From NCBI RefSeq assembly GCF_002251085.2, contig NZ_NOJZ02000022.1, positions 1 to 40,055 on the forward strand: a DNA stretch of 40,055 nucleotides. The letters run 5' to 3'. Shown here piece after piece: positions 24,895 through 32,781 of the stretch. The translations under genes and the position numbers were made by a program. The notes under the pieces were generated by a model. The model searched no databases. It was not told the origin of the DNA and was given only the letters and a program-made list of their open reading frames with translations. The stretch's first letter is position 1, and every line of letters starts with the position of its first letter. The DNA comes from Romboutsia maritimum (GTDB lineage: Bacteria; Bacillota; Clostridia; Peptostreptococcales; Peptostreptococcaceae).

Positions 24895-25518
24895 TTAATC
24901 CATATTTATTTCATATTTAATTTCAACACGTCGAGAAGCTTCTCTATTTACAGTATCGTCATTATTTTTTATCAGTTCAGATTTAGATCTGCCTATAGCT
25001 ACTATATTTTTAATCAATTTATCTTTATACTTATACTCTCCTATTTCTTCACCTATTATAAATTTTACAACATTAAAAGCCCTTCTTTGTGATAAATCTA
25101 AGTTATAAATATAGCTTGCAACATCGTCAGTATGACCTTCTATTATTATTTTAGATATATAATCTCCATAATCTTTGTAAATCGTTTCTATATACCTAGG
25201 AATAAATATTTTAAGCATATCTTTAGCTTCTGGTTTTAATTCATCACTATCTACATCAAACATGGTTTTTTCTCCAAAAGTAACCTGACCTGTCTTTTTA
25301 TCTACTATAACGGGAATTCCATTTTCTTTTAAGGTTTCTTTAACTGAACTGTTCACATTATCTGCTAAATCTTGTTTCACAGAACCTGAAATACTTTGAG
25401 AACTAAATAAAATTAATATAACTACCATTAATACAGTAGATAATAAATCAGTAAAAGTAGGCCAAAAGCTACTTGATTCAAATTCTTTATTTATAGTCCT
25501 TCTATATTTATTTATCAT
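24895..25518 (-). CDS. MotB/OmpA-like (ZorB-like) motor subunit
   Basis: 207 residues. After a basic N-terminus (INKYRRTINKEF) comes one membrane helix (FTDLLSTVLMVVILILFSS) with an acidic residue at its entry, D24 in PTFTDLL, positioned like the ion-carrying Asp of MotB and ZorB. A short linker leads to an OmpA/MotB peptidoglycan-binding domain with IIIEGHTDD, NLDLSQRRAFNVVKFI and REASRRVEI. The N-terminal layout (S-S-F-W-P-T-F-T-D-L) is more like ZorB-type proteins than flagellar MotB. The start overlaps the end of the upstream partner by 11 bases, implying translational coupling. It is predicted to anchor an ion-driven motor to the wall. Confidence 0.82.
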   Translation of the reverse strand: MINKYRRTINKEFESSSFWPTFTDLLSTVLMVVILILFSSQSISGSVKQDLADNVNSSVKETLKENGIPVIVDKKTGQVTFGEKTMFDVDSDELKPEAKDMLKIFIPRYIETIYKDYGDYISKIIIEGHTDDVASYIYNLDLSQRRAFNVVKFIIGEEIGEYKYKDKLIKNIVAIGRSKSELIKNNDDTVNREASRRVEIKYEINMD

Positions 25519-26830
25519 TTAAATCATCCTCACCAAAATTTTTTATAATAGCATAACTCTTTTGATTTTTCGGAGATTCATCTTCTATTTCATATATTTC
25601 CTCATCTATTAAAGGTACTATATAGTTATCATAATTCTCAGAATTAGAATATTTAATGTTTGTAGCTTCTTTGTATAAATCTAAATAACTAAACATCATA
25701 TCTAGCTTTTCTCCTATATCATTTGATGTATTATCTATGATATTGCTAAGCTCTTTTACTGAATTGTCTAATGATAATTGTTCTGTACAAACGTCTTTTT
25801 GAGTATTTAGTATACTATCCTCATGTTTTATCAATTTAGTAAGTAAATCTTGAACACTTCGTTCATATAATCCAAATATACTACTTAAATTTCTTATATA
25901 TTCTTTCACCTTATATTGGCTTTCTGAAGATTCATAGATATTTTTAGATGATTCTTTCATCTCTAAAAGTATCTCCCTATTTATGTCATCTTGATTATCA
26001 TATTTATCAAACATTTTATTAAATTTCAAATTTAAAATACTAAATTGTTTATCTAACTTTCTTACACTTTGATCAAATGTCTTAATAGAAGTTCTAGAAC
26101 CATCTAATAATCCCTTTAATGTTTCTATTCCATTAATAAATTCATCATTGAAATCATTTAAATCTTTTGATATTTTATCGAATCTTTCTATAGCTTCAAT
26201 TGATTTACTTATTTGTTTAATAGTATTTTTAACTTCTTCTATTTTTAAATCTAAACGTTCAGATTTAATATGAGTAGATTCACAAGTTAATATATTTTCT
26301 AATTTTAGCATTAATTGAATTAAAATATGTTCACAATCATTTAACTTAATTATAAAATTAATTAATATAGAACAAATTATACCAAAAATACTAGTTGTAA
26401 ATGCAGTTTGCATACTACTGATAGTCTTAGGAAGCGAATTTATAATATCATTTGTATCAACACTTAATAACATCATAGAAAGCCCAACAAATGTACCTAA
26501 AACGCCTAATAATATGCAAATTGAAGATGAATTTTTAATGTTTTTTATTTCCTCAATTATAAATTTATTTTTATGTTTAAAATCAGAAGCTAATTCTTCT
26601 ATAAAAGATGTCATATTTATATCTGAATAAGGATTTTGTGCTTGATAATTGTTATATGTATTTTTTGAATTAATATAAATTCTGCTATTTTTAAAATTGT
26701 TATTTAAATCTGTTAATTCCTTATTTATAAATATATAAAGATTTTTATTTTCTACAATTTTTACTATAGAATAAGCTATTGTTAATACTAAAAATATTAT
26801 TGTAACAGGATTTTTTAATATGGTACTCAT
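25508..26830 (-). CDS. MotA/TolQ/ExbB-like (ZorA-like) motor subunit with long cytoplasmic tail
   Basis: 440 residues from the ATG at 26830, which has GGGG six bases upstream; an in-frame ATG at 26836 abuts the ribosome site. An N-terminal membrane helix (PVTIIFLVLTIAYSIVKIV) is followed by a cytosolic loop and then the two conserved channel helices SICILLGVLGTFVGLSMMLL and TAFTTSIFGIICSILINFII, typical of the MotA/TolQ/ExbB family. The remaining about 240 residues are helical coiled-coil. A long tail behind the MotA core is the hallmark of ZorA in Zorya anti-phage systems. No ZorC, ZorD or ZorE effector gene lies beside it, so the function is open: an orphan motor, an envelope-sensing device or a minimal defence pair. 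Confidence 0.8.
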   Translation of the reverse strand: MSTILKNPVTIIFLVLTIAYSIVKIVENKNLYIFINKELTDLNNNFKNSRIYINSKNTYNNYQAQNPYSDINMTSFIEELASDFKHKNKFIIEEIKNIKNSSSICILLGVLGTFVGLSMMLLSVDTNDIINSLPKTISSMQTAFTTSIFGIICSILINFIIKLNDCEHILIQLMLKLENILTCESTHIKSERLDLKIEEVKNTIKQISKSIEAIERFDKISKDLNDFNDEFINGIETLKGLLDGSRTSIKTFDQSVRKLDKQFSILNLKFNKMFDKYDNQDDINREILLEMKESSKNIYESSESQYKVKEYIRNLSSIFGLYERSVQDLLTKLIKHEDSILNTQKDVCTEQLSLDNSVKELSNIIDNTSNDIGEKLDMMFSYLDLYKEATNIKYSNSENYDNYIVPLIDEEIYEIEDESPKNQKSYAIIKNFGEDDLNDK

Positions 26831-26902
26831 TATCATCCCCTACCTTATAATTTATTTTATCTATAATTTATATGTCCTAATTTTAAAAAAAATACAAAAA
26901 AT

Positions 26903-26943
26903 AATAAAGTAGCCTAATTAAATTAACTGGCTACTTTATTTTA
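26903..26943 (-). terminator. Orphan terminator upstream of the ZorA-like gene
   Basis: AATAAAGTAGCC (26903-26914) and GGCTACTTTATT (26929-26940) pair perfectly with T-rich flanks on both strands. On the minus strand it lies right after the stop codon of the short remnant frame (stop at 26941-26943) and insulates the motor operon from upstream transcription. Confidence 0.7.
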
Positions 26944-26994
26944 AGATACTATTTTTATACCTTGCCTACATTCTTCTACTGTTATGGGTTTTAT
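26941..26994 (-). pseudogene. Possible 3' remnant of a decayed gene
   Basis: On the minus strand, a protein-like end reads IKPITVEECRQGIKIVS followed by TAA at 26943-26941 directly before the terminator at 26903-26940. Upstream the frame is closed by TAG and TGA. The placement of stop and terminator is what a real gene end looks like, so this may be the tail of a lost gene. Family not recognised; could be chance. Confidence 0.25.
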
Positions 26995-27361
26995 CTATAA
27001 AATAATTCAGATAACTAAAAGTTATATGTTTTATTGTAGGAAAGTATTTTAATAGATTTTAATCTTAATAAACAATATGAAGATTCTGATAGTTTTGTTA
27101 CAATATTTTCATATAAAAAGCAATGTATTTAAATGGTTTTTAAGCCTTATTAAATTTTATTGTGATAGTTTGTGTCATATAATCTTGAAAACTCTTTAAA
27201 ATCTAAAATACGCCCTTTTAAGATATTTAACTCATTTTAACTAAAAACAAGTTAAATATAATTATATTATGTTAACTTATTTCGAATAAGTTTATTATAA
27301 TTATATTATGTTAACTAAACTTAAGCTTATAATTTAAAAATTAAAATTTAAGATTAGTACT

Positions 27362-28111
27362 TTACGTATCTAGTATTATAGATTTCCATAATGCAAAAAA
27401 CTCCCTTGTATAAAAAATGGGTACAAAATCCATTTTAGATTTTGATGTAAAAAATGATACATTTTTATATTTATTTCTTTTAGCTAAAATATAGCTTCTT
27501 AAACTATGGAAATCTGTAGTTACAACTTTTATGTACAAGTTTTCAATATTATTTTTACTATGTTTTTCAATTTTATCTTTTGAATATTTAAAGTTTTCAT
27601 ATGTATTTGTAGATTTCTCTTCCATAATTATACGATCTGTTTTTATTCCGTAGTTTACTAAATAATTTTTCATTGCTAAAGCTTCAGATATATTTTCCTT
27701 ATCACCTTTTCCTCCAGATACTACTATATAACACTTGTCTTTAGTTTTATTCAAGTAACTTATAGCACTATCTAATCTTAATTTAAGAGTTAAACTTGGA
27801 GTTGTATTTTTAACTGAAGCTCCTAATATTATTAAATAATCACAGTTATCTTTAGTATTATTTTTAGGATATATTATTATAAGACTTTCACATACTATAA
27901 ATGTAATTAAGCCTATAAACATAAATTTCTTAAATAACTTCTTAGTTTTATCATAAATTTTAATCTTACTTTTAGCATAATGATATATCACTAAAATAAA
28001 TCCCATAAATAAAAATAATTCATTAAAATTTAAATTTCCATATTTGATTTTTATGTAGAAGTTATATGCTATTAACATTATTCCTATAATTAAATCTGTA
28101 TATTTTCTCAT
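27362..28111 (-). CDS. DUF218 (YdcF/SanA/ElyC-like) membrane protein
   Basis: 249 residues from ATG 28111; AAAGGA lies seven bases upstream, and an upstream in-frame GTG at 28117 is too close to it. Three hydrophobic segments fill the first about 85 residues. The DUF218 domain then shows YLIILGASVKNTTPSLTLKL, CYIVVSGGKGDKENISEALA, YGIKTDRIIMEEKSTNTYEN and VVTTDFHSLRS. Relatives (ElyC, SanA, YdcF) are linked to envelope and peptidoglycan precursor processes, but the reaction is not established. Monocistronic. Confidence 0.82.
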   Translation of the reverse strand: MRKYTDLIIGIMLIAYNFYIKIKYGNLNFNELFLFMGFILVIYHYAKSKIKIYDKTKKLFKKFMFIGLITFIVCESLIIIYPKNNTKDNCDYLIILGASVKNTTPSLTLKLRLDSAISYLNKTKDKCYIVVSGGKGDKENISEALAMKNYLVNYGIKTDRIIMEEKSTNTYENFKYSKDKIEKHSKNNIENLYIKVVTTDFHSLRSYILAKRNKYKNVSFFTSKSKMDFVPIFYTREFFALWKSIILDT

Positions 28112-28282
28112 ATTCACGTCCTTTTACTTATTTTAAATAGTATAATTATATGGTTATTGAACTTTATTAAAATAAAAATTGTAATACATCATATTATAAT
28201 ATAACTTATTAATTTATTACATATCTAGCTTCGTTTTTAGAAATAATAAATATATATATTTATCTGTACAGGAGGAAATTTT

Positions 28283-28489
28283 ATGACAAAAAAACAAAAA
28301 GATAAAATTATTGATCAAACAACATTTCTTGGTCCATATGATGATCAATACTATGAAATTAAAGGTAATTTAGATATAGAGGATAGTACAGACAGTGAAA
28401 CTACTAATATATTAGACTTTAGAGTTACCAACTCTAAAAATTCATATCCTTTGAATAAATCACATGATGGTAATACAAAAACAAAATAA
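28283..28489 (+). CDS. Small hydrophilic protein, unknown
   Basis: A 68-residue protein starting MTKKQKDKIIDQTTFLGPYD with CAGGAGGAA seven bases upstream. It is polar and rich in Asp, Asn, Thr and Ser, with no membrane helix, signal or Cys, and looks partly disordered. I know no family. It ends before a long hairpin shared with the convergent membrane gene. Confidence 0.6.
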   Translation: MTKKQKDKIIDQTTFLGPYDDQYYEIKGNLDIEDSTDSETTNILDFRVTNSKNSYPLNKSHDGNTKTK

Positions 28490-28499
28490 GTAAAATAAA

Positions 28500-28546
28500 T
28501 AACCTATAGCTTAGAATGACATATATTCATACCAAGCTATAGGTTA
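28500..28546. terminator. Hairpin between convergent genes
   Basis: AACCTATAGCTT (28501-28512) and AAGCTATAGGTT (28534-28545) pair perfectly, with an inner GAAT / ATTC pair in the loop. T-runs are weak, so termination strength is uncertain. Confidence 0.5.
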
Positions 28547-28553
28547 ACTACAA

Positions 28554-29000
28554 TTAAATATTCAAATCATTAACTTCTTTTTCTTCTGCTTTATATAAAC
28601 TAGTTATTATTATGTATCCTAATATTACATTACAAATCACCATTAAGTTATCATTTGCAAGTATTTTCATTATAATATCTGGTACAGATATTCCATCAAT
28701 AAGTAATAGATTTAAAGGTAATGCAAATATTAAAGAAGGAACACCTACAATTACTATTTTACTTATATTTACTGTCCACTTGCCTATCTTTTTACGTTCT
28801 TTCATAAAATATTCAAGGCCTAATATAGCTCCTATAGTTCCATAGGATACTATATATAAAATCGAATAATATATAAATTTACTTTCTTTAAATTGATAAA
28901 ATTGAGCATAGTACATTTTAGTTACTTTTAAACCTAAATATGAGAAACAAAAAATAGAAACAATATAAAATAGATACTTTTTCCAAGGCTTTATATTCAT
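28554..29000 (-). CDS. Four-helix membrane protein, unknown
   Basis: 148 residues with about four hydrophobic helices (YLFYIVSIFCFSYLGLKV, YSILYIVSYGTIGAILGL, IVIVGVPSLIFALPLNLLLI, LMVICNVILGYIIITSLY), a basic N-terminus (NIKPWKKY) and an acidic C-terminus (AEEKEVNDLNI). GGGGAG five bases before ATG on the minus strand. I do not recognise a family or a binding motif. Confidence 0.65.
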   Translation of the reverse strand: MNIKPWKKYLFYIVSIFCFSYLGLKVTKMYYAQFYQFKESKFIYYSILYIVSYGTIGAILGLEYFMKERKKIGKWTVNISKIVIVGVPSLIFALPLNLLLIDGISVPDIIMKILANDNLMVICNVILGYIIITSLYKAEEKEVNDLNI

Positions 29001-29303
29001 AATTACTCCCCTTTACAATAAATTAATAATTTAAAATTCTTATAACACCTCTTTTCTAAAAATTATAAATTATAAATTTTATTTTTAAAAAACTATATGT
29101 ATACTTGTTTATAAGTTTTATATTTCTACTTTTTTTCTTTAACTCCTTTTAAATTTTAATCATAGTTTATTTTTTTTAATTTTGCATTTTAAAATACAAT
29201 TAAATTCGACATTTTCATATAAAACATATCAAAAAATATATTTAGAAAGTAAAAAAAAGAGTTGAATCAAAATATGTTTATATTTGACTTAACTCTTTCA
29301 TTT
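29001..29303. other. AT-rich gap with one terminator
   Basis: 303 bases, dominated by poly-A/T tracts. The only clear structure is the minus-strand terminator at 29256-29298. No ORF with a ribosome site. Confidence 0.5.
29254..29298 (-). terminator. Terminator of the coiled-coil membrane gene
   Basis: On the minus strand AAAGAGTTAAGTCAAA pairs with TTTGATTCAACTCTTT (one wobble, one mismatch), followed by an eight- to nine-base T-run. Confidence 0.75.
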
Positions 29304-29861
29304 TTATTCATTAATTTTATTGTTTAACTCAACTTGTTTTTTTATAATTTCTAATTGTTGCTTACTTTGATTTATTTTTGAGCCTATAACCTCTAATTTT
29401 GCTTGAAGAGATGATTTATCTTTTTCGTTTTGAGCATTTTTAATACCTTCTTCTGTTTGAGTATACATCATTTCAAGCATTTTAATTTGCTTATTTATTT
29501 TATCATATATTACTTGTGGATTTTTATATAAATCTTCAGTCTTTTTATCAAAGGTACTTAATATTTTGAAATAGACAAAACTTATTGATATATTAATTAC
29601 TAAGTCAAATACAAGTGTGTTCATATTATTTGTAATATATATAGCAGCTATAAAAGATAACATATTAAATATAAATATGCTATTTAATAATTTTCTATTT
29701 TCTCTAAACTTAGTAAAGTCTTTTGACTTCATAAATTTATATGGTAGTACTATAGTTAATATAGGTGTTAATAAAAGTATATTCATTTCAAACATAGAAT
29801 ATACAATACAAAACATGATTAAAAAATTTGTAGCTCTAGTTGCTGAATCTATTCTTTTCAC
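29304..29861 (-). CDS. Membrane protein with C-terminal coiled coil (GTG start), unknown
   Basis: 185 residues starting at GTG 29861, with AAAAGGAG nine bases upstream on the minus strand. About four membrane helices lie in the first 100 residues (FLIMFCIVYSMFEMNILLL, LNSIFIFNMLSFIAAIYI, LVFDLVINISISFVYFKIL). A long helical tail follows (INKQIKMLEMMYTQTEEGIK and INQSKQQLEIIKKQVELNNK), likely a cytoplasmic coiled coil. No enzyme motif. The plan of short membrane bundle plus coiled coil echoes the gene at 19500, without clear sequence similarity. Confidence 0.65.
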   Translation of the reverse strand: MKRIDSATRATNFLIMFCIVYSMFEMNILLLTPILTIVLPYKFMKSKDFTKFRENRKLLNSIFIFNMLSFIAAIYITNNMNTLVFDLVINISISFVYFKILSTFDKKTEDLYKNPQVIYDKINKQIKMLEMMYTQTEEGIKNAQNEKDKSSLQAKLEVIGSKINQSKQQLEIIKKQVELNNKINE

Positions 29862-30047
29862 AATATCAATCTCCTTTTAAAGATACATTTTTTTATTTTT
29901 AGATTGTAAAGAGTATATTACTACATCTTAATTAAATATTCAAGATTATTTTTCATATTATTGACATTTATAAATAAAAGCGTAAAATATACCAATAAAG
30001 ATTAATTACATATTACAAATGAAACAAATATAATAAGGAGTTATATT

Positions 30048-30884
30048 ATGCCAAGTTTAATATTAGAAGGCGGAACCTTTCGCCCTATTTTCAGTGCAGG
30101 AGTTATGGATGCTTTATTAGATAATGATATAATGTTTGATTATGTTATAGGCGTATCAGCGGGCATTACTAATGGTTTTTCCTATATTTCAAAACAAAAA
30201 AGGCGTAACCTAGATTTGTTATTAAAATATAGAAATGATAAAAGATATATTGGAGCAAAAAATTTCTTAAAATGTAAAAGTATATTTGGTTTGGATTTTG
30301 CGTATGATGAAATTCCAAACAAATTATTTCCATTTGATTGGGAAACCTTTTATAAGTATAATGGTAAAATCTTAGTAGGCGTAACTAATGCAAAAACAGG
30401 TAAAATAGAATATAAAAATGGAGTGGAATTAGATACTAAATGTACTATGCTAAGAGCTACTTGTGCTATTCCTTTATTATTTCCAACTATAGAAATAGAT
30501 GGAAATAATTACTATGATGGTGGGCTTTGCGATCCTATTCCAATAAAAAAAGCTATTTCTGATGGCAATAAAAAACACTTAATAATACTTACAAGAGATA
30601 AAGATTATATTAAAATGCTAACTAATCAAAATAAAGTTGCAGCTAAGATAGTAAAAAATAAATATCCTAAATTAGAAAGTGTACTTTTAAATCGCCATAT
30701 AGAATATAATAAAACCGTTCAATTTTGTAATGAATTAGCTAAAACCAATCAAGTCGTTTTAATTAGACCTCAAAAACCTATTAACAGCTTTGAAAAAGAT
30801 TCTAATAAATTACAAGAAGCTTATTATGAAGGTTATAATTCTGTTATTAAAAATCTAGATGATATTAAAGGATTATTTTTATAA
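30048..30884 (+). CDS. Patatin-like phospholipase (YjjU-type)
   Basis: 278 residues. The Ser-Asp catalytic dyad is S37 in VIGVSAGI (G-x-S-x-G) and D157 in YYDGGLCDPIP. The oxyanion loop reads LEGGTFRPIFSAGVMDALL rather than the usual GGGxRG, a known variation in YjjU-like members. The family hydrolyses phospholipids or other acyl esters in the cytoplasm or at the membrane face. AAGGAG nine bases before the ATG. Single gene ended by a hairpin shared with the convergent DUF998 gene. Confidence 0.88.
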   Translation: MPSLILEGGTFRPIFSAGVMDALLDNDIMFDYVIGVSAGITNGFSYISKQKRRNLDLLLKYRNDKRYIGAKNFLKCKSIFGLDFAYDEIPNKLFPFDWETFYKYNGKILVGVTNAKTGKIEYKNGVELDTKCTMLRATCAIPLLFPTIEIDGNNYYDGGLCDPIPIKKAISDGNKKHLIILTRDKDYIKMLTNQNKVAAKIVKNKYPKLESVLLNRHIEYNKTVQFCNELAKTNQVVLIRPQKPINSFEKDSNKLQEAYYEGYNSVIKNLDDIKGLFL

Positions 30885-30921
30885 GTAACTTTAAAACAGT
30901 TTAATCATATTATTAAATATA

Positions 30922-30956
30922 ATTTTGCAGTGATTAATTTTTCACTGCAAAATTTA
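30922..30956. terminator. Bidirectional terminator
   Basis: ATTTTGCAGTGA (30922-30933) and TCACTGCAAAAT (30942-30953) pair perfectly between two convergent genes. Confidence 0.75.
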
Positions 30957-30959
30957 TAT

Positions 30960-31541
30960 CTATTTCTTGATATTATTAACCCCTTCATTTAATAAAGGTA
31001 AATATATAACTACTAACAACAACCTTTGCCACAATCCAATTAAAGAACTTGGTACTAAAAATAAGATAAATAGAACTAAAGATAATATGAATAAAACAAT
31101 ACACATTATACTACCGATAAAATTAGAATCTCTAAAATATATAGCGGATATTATTAACGATACTAATGCCAATGCTGTAAATCCTATTCCTGAACCTATC
31201 GAATGAATTTGTGAATATGTACTAAATATCGATGATATTATACAATCTCCAATAGCAAATGTTGATACTAATATAAATACAACTAAACTAAATAATTTAT
31301 ATACTCTATTATAGTTCTTATATAAATTAAATGCAGATATTAATAATAATGTCCCCACTATCATAAGCCATGCATTATAATAACTTTTAACAGGACTATT
31401 TGGATTTCCTAATATACTCATAACATCTCTAATCTGGCTATAATTAGGATAAAACAAGCCTAAAATATATGGTACTATAACATCTCCTACTATAGCTATA
31501 ATAAGTAAAATCCAACTTAATTTGCTACCCCAAAAACTCAT
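30960..31541 (-). CDS. DUF998 family membrane protein
   Basis: 193 residues, about six membrane helices. DUF998 landmarks are present: an early helix followed by YPNYSQIRDVMSILGNPNSP, then IGDCIISSIFSTYSQIHSIG with a His after the fourth helix, and a final LWQRLLLVVIYLPLL. The family has no established function. GGCGGTGA is the ribosome site on the minus strand. Confidence 0.75.
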   Translation of the reverse strand: MSFWGSKLSWILLIIAIVGDVIVPYILGLFYPNYSQIRDVMSILGNPNSPVKSYYNAWLMIVGTLLLISAFNLYKNYNRVYKLFSLVVFILVSTFAIGDCIISSIFSTYSQIHSIGSGIGFTALALVSLIISAIYFRDSNFIGSIMCIVLFILSLVLFILFLVPSSLIGLWQRLLLVVIYLPLLNEGVNNIKK

Positions 31542-31660
31542 TTTATCACCGCCAAATCAAATGATTAATATAAATTGTTCCTATAATAAAATATTATGTA
31601 AAAATATATTTTATTATTCTTTTATGAAAAAATATATTTTATCAAATCTAAAACATTATT

Positions 31661-31706
31661 TTTTATAAAATACAAATACTAAGTGTATTATTTGTATTTT
31701 ATAAAA
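31661..31706. repeat. 18-bp perfect inverted repeat upstream of the diguanylate cyclase
   Basis: TTTTATAAAATACAAATA (31661-31678) and TATTTGTATTTTATAAAA (31689-31706) are exact complements with a ten-base loop. Each arm also contains a smaller palindrome TTTTATAAAA. It lies between two divergent genes, about 130 bases from each start, so an operator role is more likely than a terminator. Confidence 0.55.
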
Positions 31707-31834
31707 TACATCGCATTTTTCGACACATTTTTACATAAATAATGTTATAATATACATCATCAGATTTAGTAAATATTTTATACATGTTATAATTAAATTA
31801 CTTGAACTAATTTAAATAAAAGGAGATTCAAATT

Positions 31835-32719
31835 ATGGATATAGGTTCTATAGATTTTCAAATAAACTTATTAAAAAAGATATTTGATTTAATAAGAATA
31901 GTTGATCCAATAAACAATAAAGTTATTTCAGTTACCTGTAATAAATCTATTGATAAAATACATAATAAAAATTGTTATAATTTTTGGAATCATAATCAAA
32001 TGTGCAAAAACTGTATTTCATTAAAAGCATATAATGAAAAAGAGACTTTAATAAAATTTGAACATTTAGGTGATAAAACATACTTAGTAATGGCGACACC
32101 TATCGTTGATGATGATAGTACTTATGTTGTTGAGAGTATAAAAGACATTACTGATAGTAAAATTATAAGTGACTCTCAAAATATTGATCTCGTTTTGCTG
32201 TATAAAGGAGTAGAAAACATTAATAAACTAGCATTTACAGATGAACTAACAGGAGCGTATAATCGTAGGTACATAAATGAAAAATTACCTAAAGATATAC
32301 TTAAAAGCCAAAAGAATAGCACTCCTTTATCTTTAGTAATGATGGATATAGACTGCTTTAAAAATATAAATGATAACTACAATCATGCTGTTGGAGATTA
32401 TGTTTTAAAAGAAACAATTAAAATTATATCTAAGAATATTCGATTGAATAGTGATTGGATTGCTAGATACGGAGGAGAAGAATTTATAATAGTATTTAAA
32501 AATGCAAATATAGATATAGCTTATATGCTCGCAGAAAGAATTCGAAATGCAATTCAAAATTATGAATTTATATACAATAATATTAAAATTCAAGTTACTG
32601 CAAGTTTTGGAATTAGTAGTATTTCAAAAAAAATTAGTACAAAAGATTTACTATTAAATGATGCAGACAAATATTTATATCATGCTAAAATAAATGGCAG
32701 AAATCGAGTTGAAAAATAA
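31835..32719 (+). CDS. Diguanylate cyclase with Cys-containing PAS-like sensor
   Basis: 294 residues. The N-terminal about 115 residues form a PAS-like domain with NCYNFWNHNQMCKNCIS (three to four Cys), a pattern seen in clostridial GGDEF proteins that may bind metal or sense redox. The GGDEF domain starts at FTDELTGAYNRRY and has MMDIDCFKNINDNYNHAVGD and active site GGEEF at about 213-217. The RxxD inhibition site is not in register (LNSD instead), so product feedback is probably lost. It makes c-di-GMP, which in clostridia favours surface adhesion over motility. AAAGGAG precedes the ATG. Confidence 0.92.
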   Translation: MDIGSIDFQINLLKKIFDLIRIVDPINNKVISVTCNKSIDKIHNKNCYNFWNHNQMCKNCISLKAYNEKETLIKFEHLGDKTYLVMATPIVDDDSTYVVESIKDITDSKIISDSQNIDLVLLYKGVENINKLAFTDELTGAYNRRYINEKLPKDILKSQKNSTPLSLVMMDIDCFKNINDNYNHAVGDYVLKETIKIISKNIRLNSDWIARYGGEEFIIVFKNANIDIAYMLAERIRNAIQNYEFIYNNIKIQVTASFGISSISKKISTKDLLLNDADKYLYHAKINGRNRVEK

Positions 32720-32720
32720 T

Positions 32721-32760
32721 AAAAGAGATGAGCTTTGGAACTCATCTCATCTCTTTTGTA
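32721..32760. terminator. Bidirectional terminator after the diguanylate cyclase gene
   Basis: AAAAGAGATGAG (32721-32732) and CTCATCTCTTTT (32746-32757) pair perfectly; an extra CTCAT copy gives an alternative register. Confidence 0.8.
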
Positions 32761-32781
32761 TTATAGTTATTAATATTTATT

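Larger units (their letters stand above)
26837..27361. other. 525-base gap upstream of the motor operon
   Basis: Contents: a terminator at 26903-26940; a short minus-strand reading frame ending at 26941 that may be a gene remnant; a 30-codon plus-strand open stretch around 27045-27130; and two 21-base direct repeats ending in GTTAAC (27257-27277 and 27296-27316) separated by a palindrome AACTTATT-TCG-AATAAGTT (27274-27292). No intact gene. Confidence 0.5.

Noticed and set aside
24895..26830. Complete Zorya defence system
   Set aside because: Only ZorA-like and ZorB-like genes are present; neighbours are a small unknown gene, deoD and a DUF218 gene. No helicase or nuclease effector was seen.
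13530..27316. A 13.7-kb integrative element bounded by att sites
   Set aside because: The shared 22-base sequence is in inverted, not direct, orientation, and the interval holds trmB, spoVS, lexA and deoD, which are ordinary chromosomal genes.
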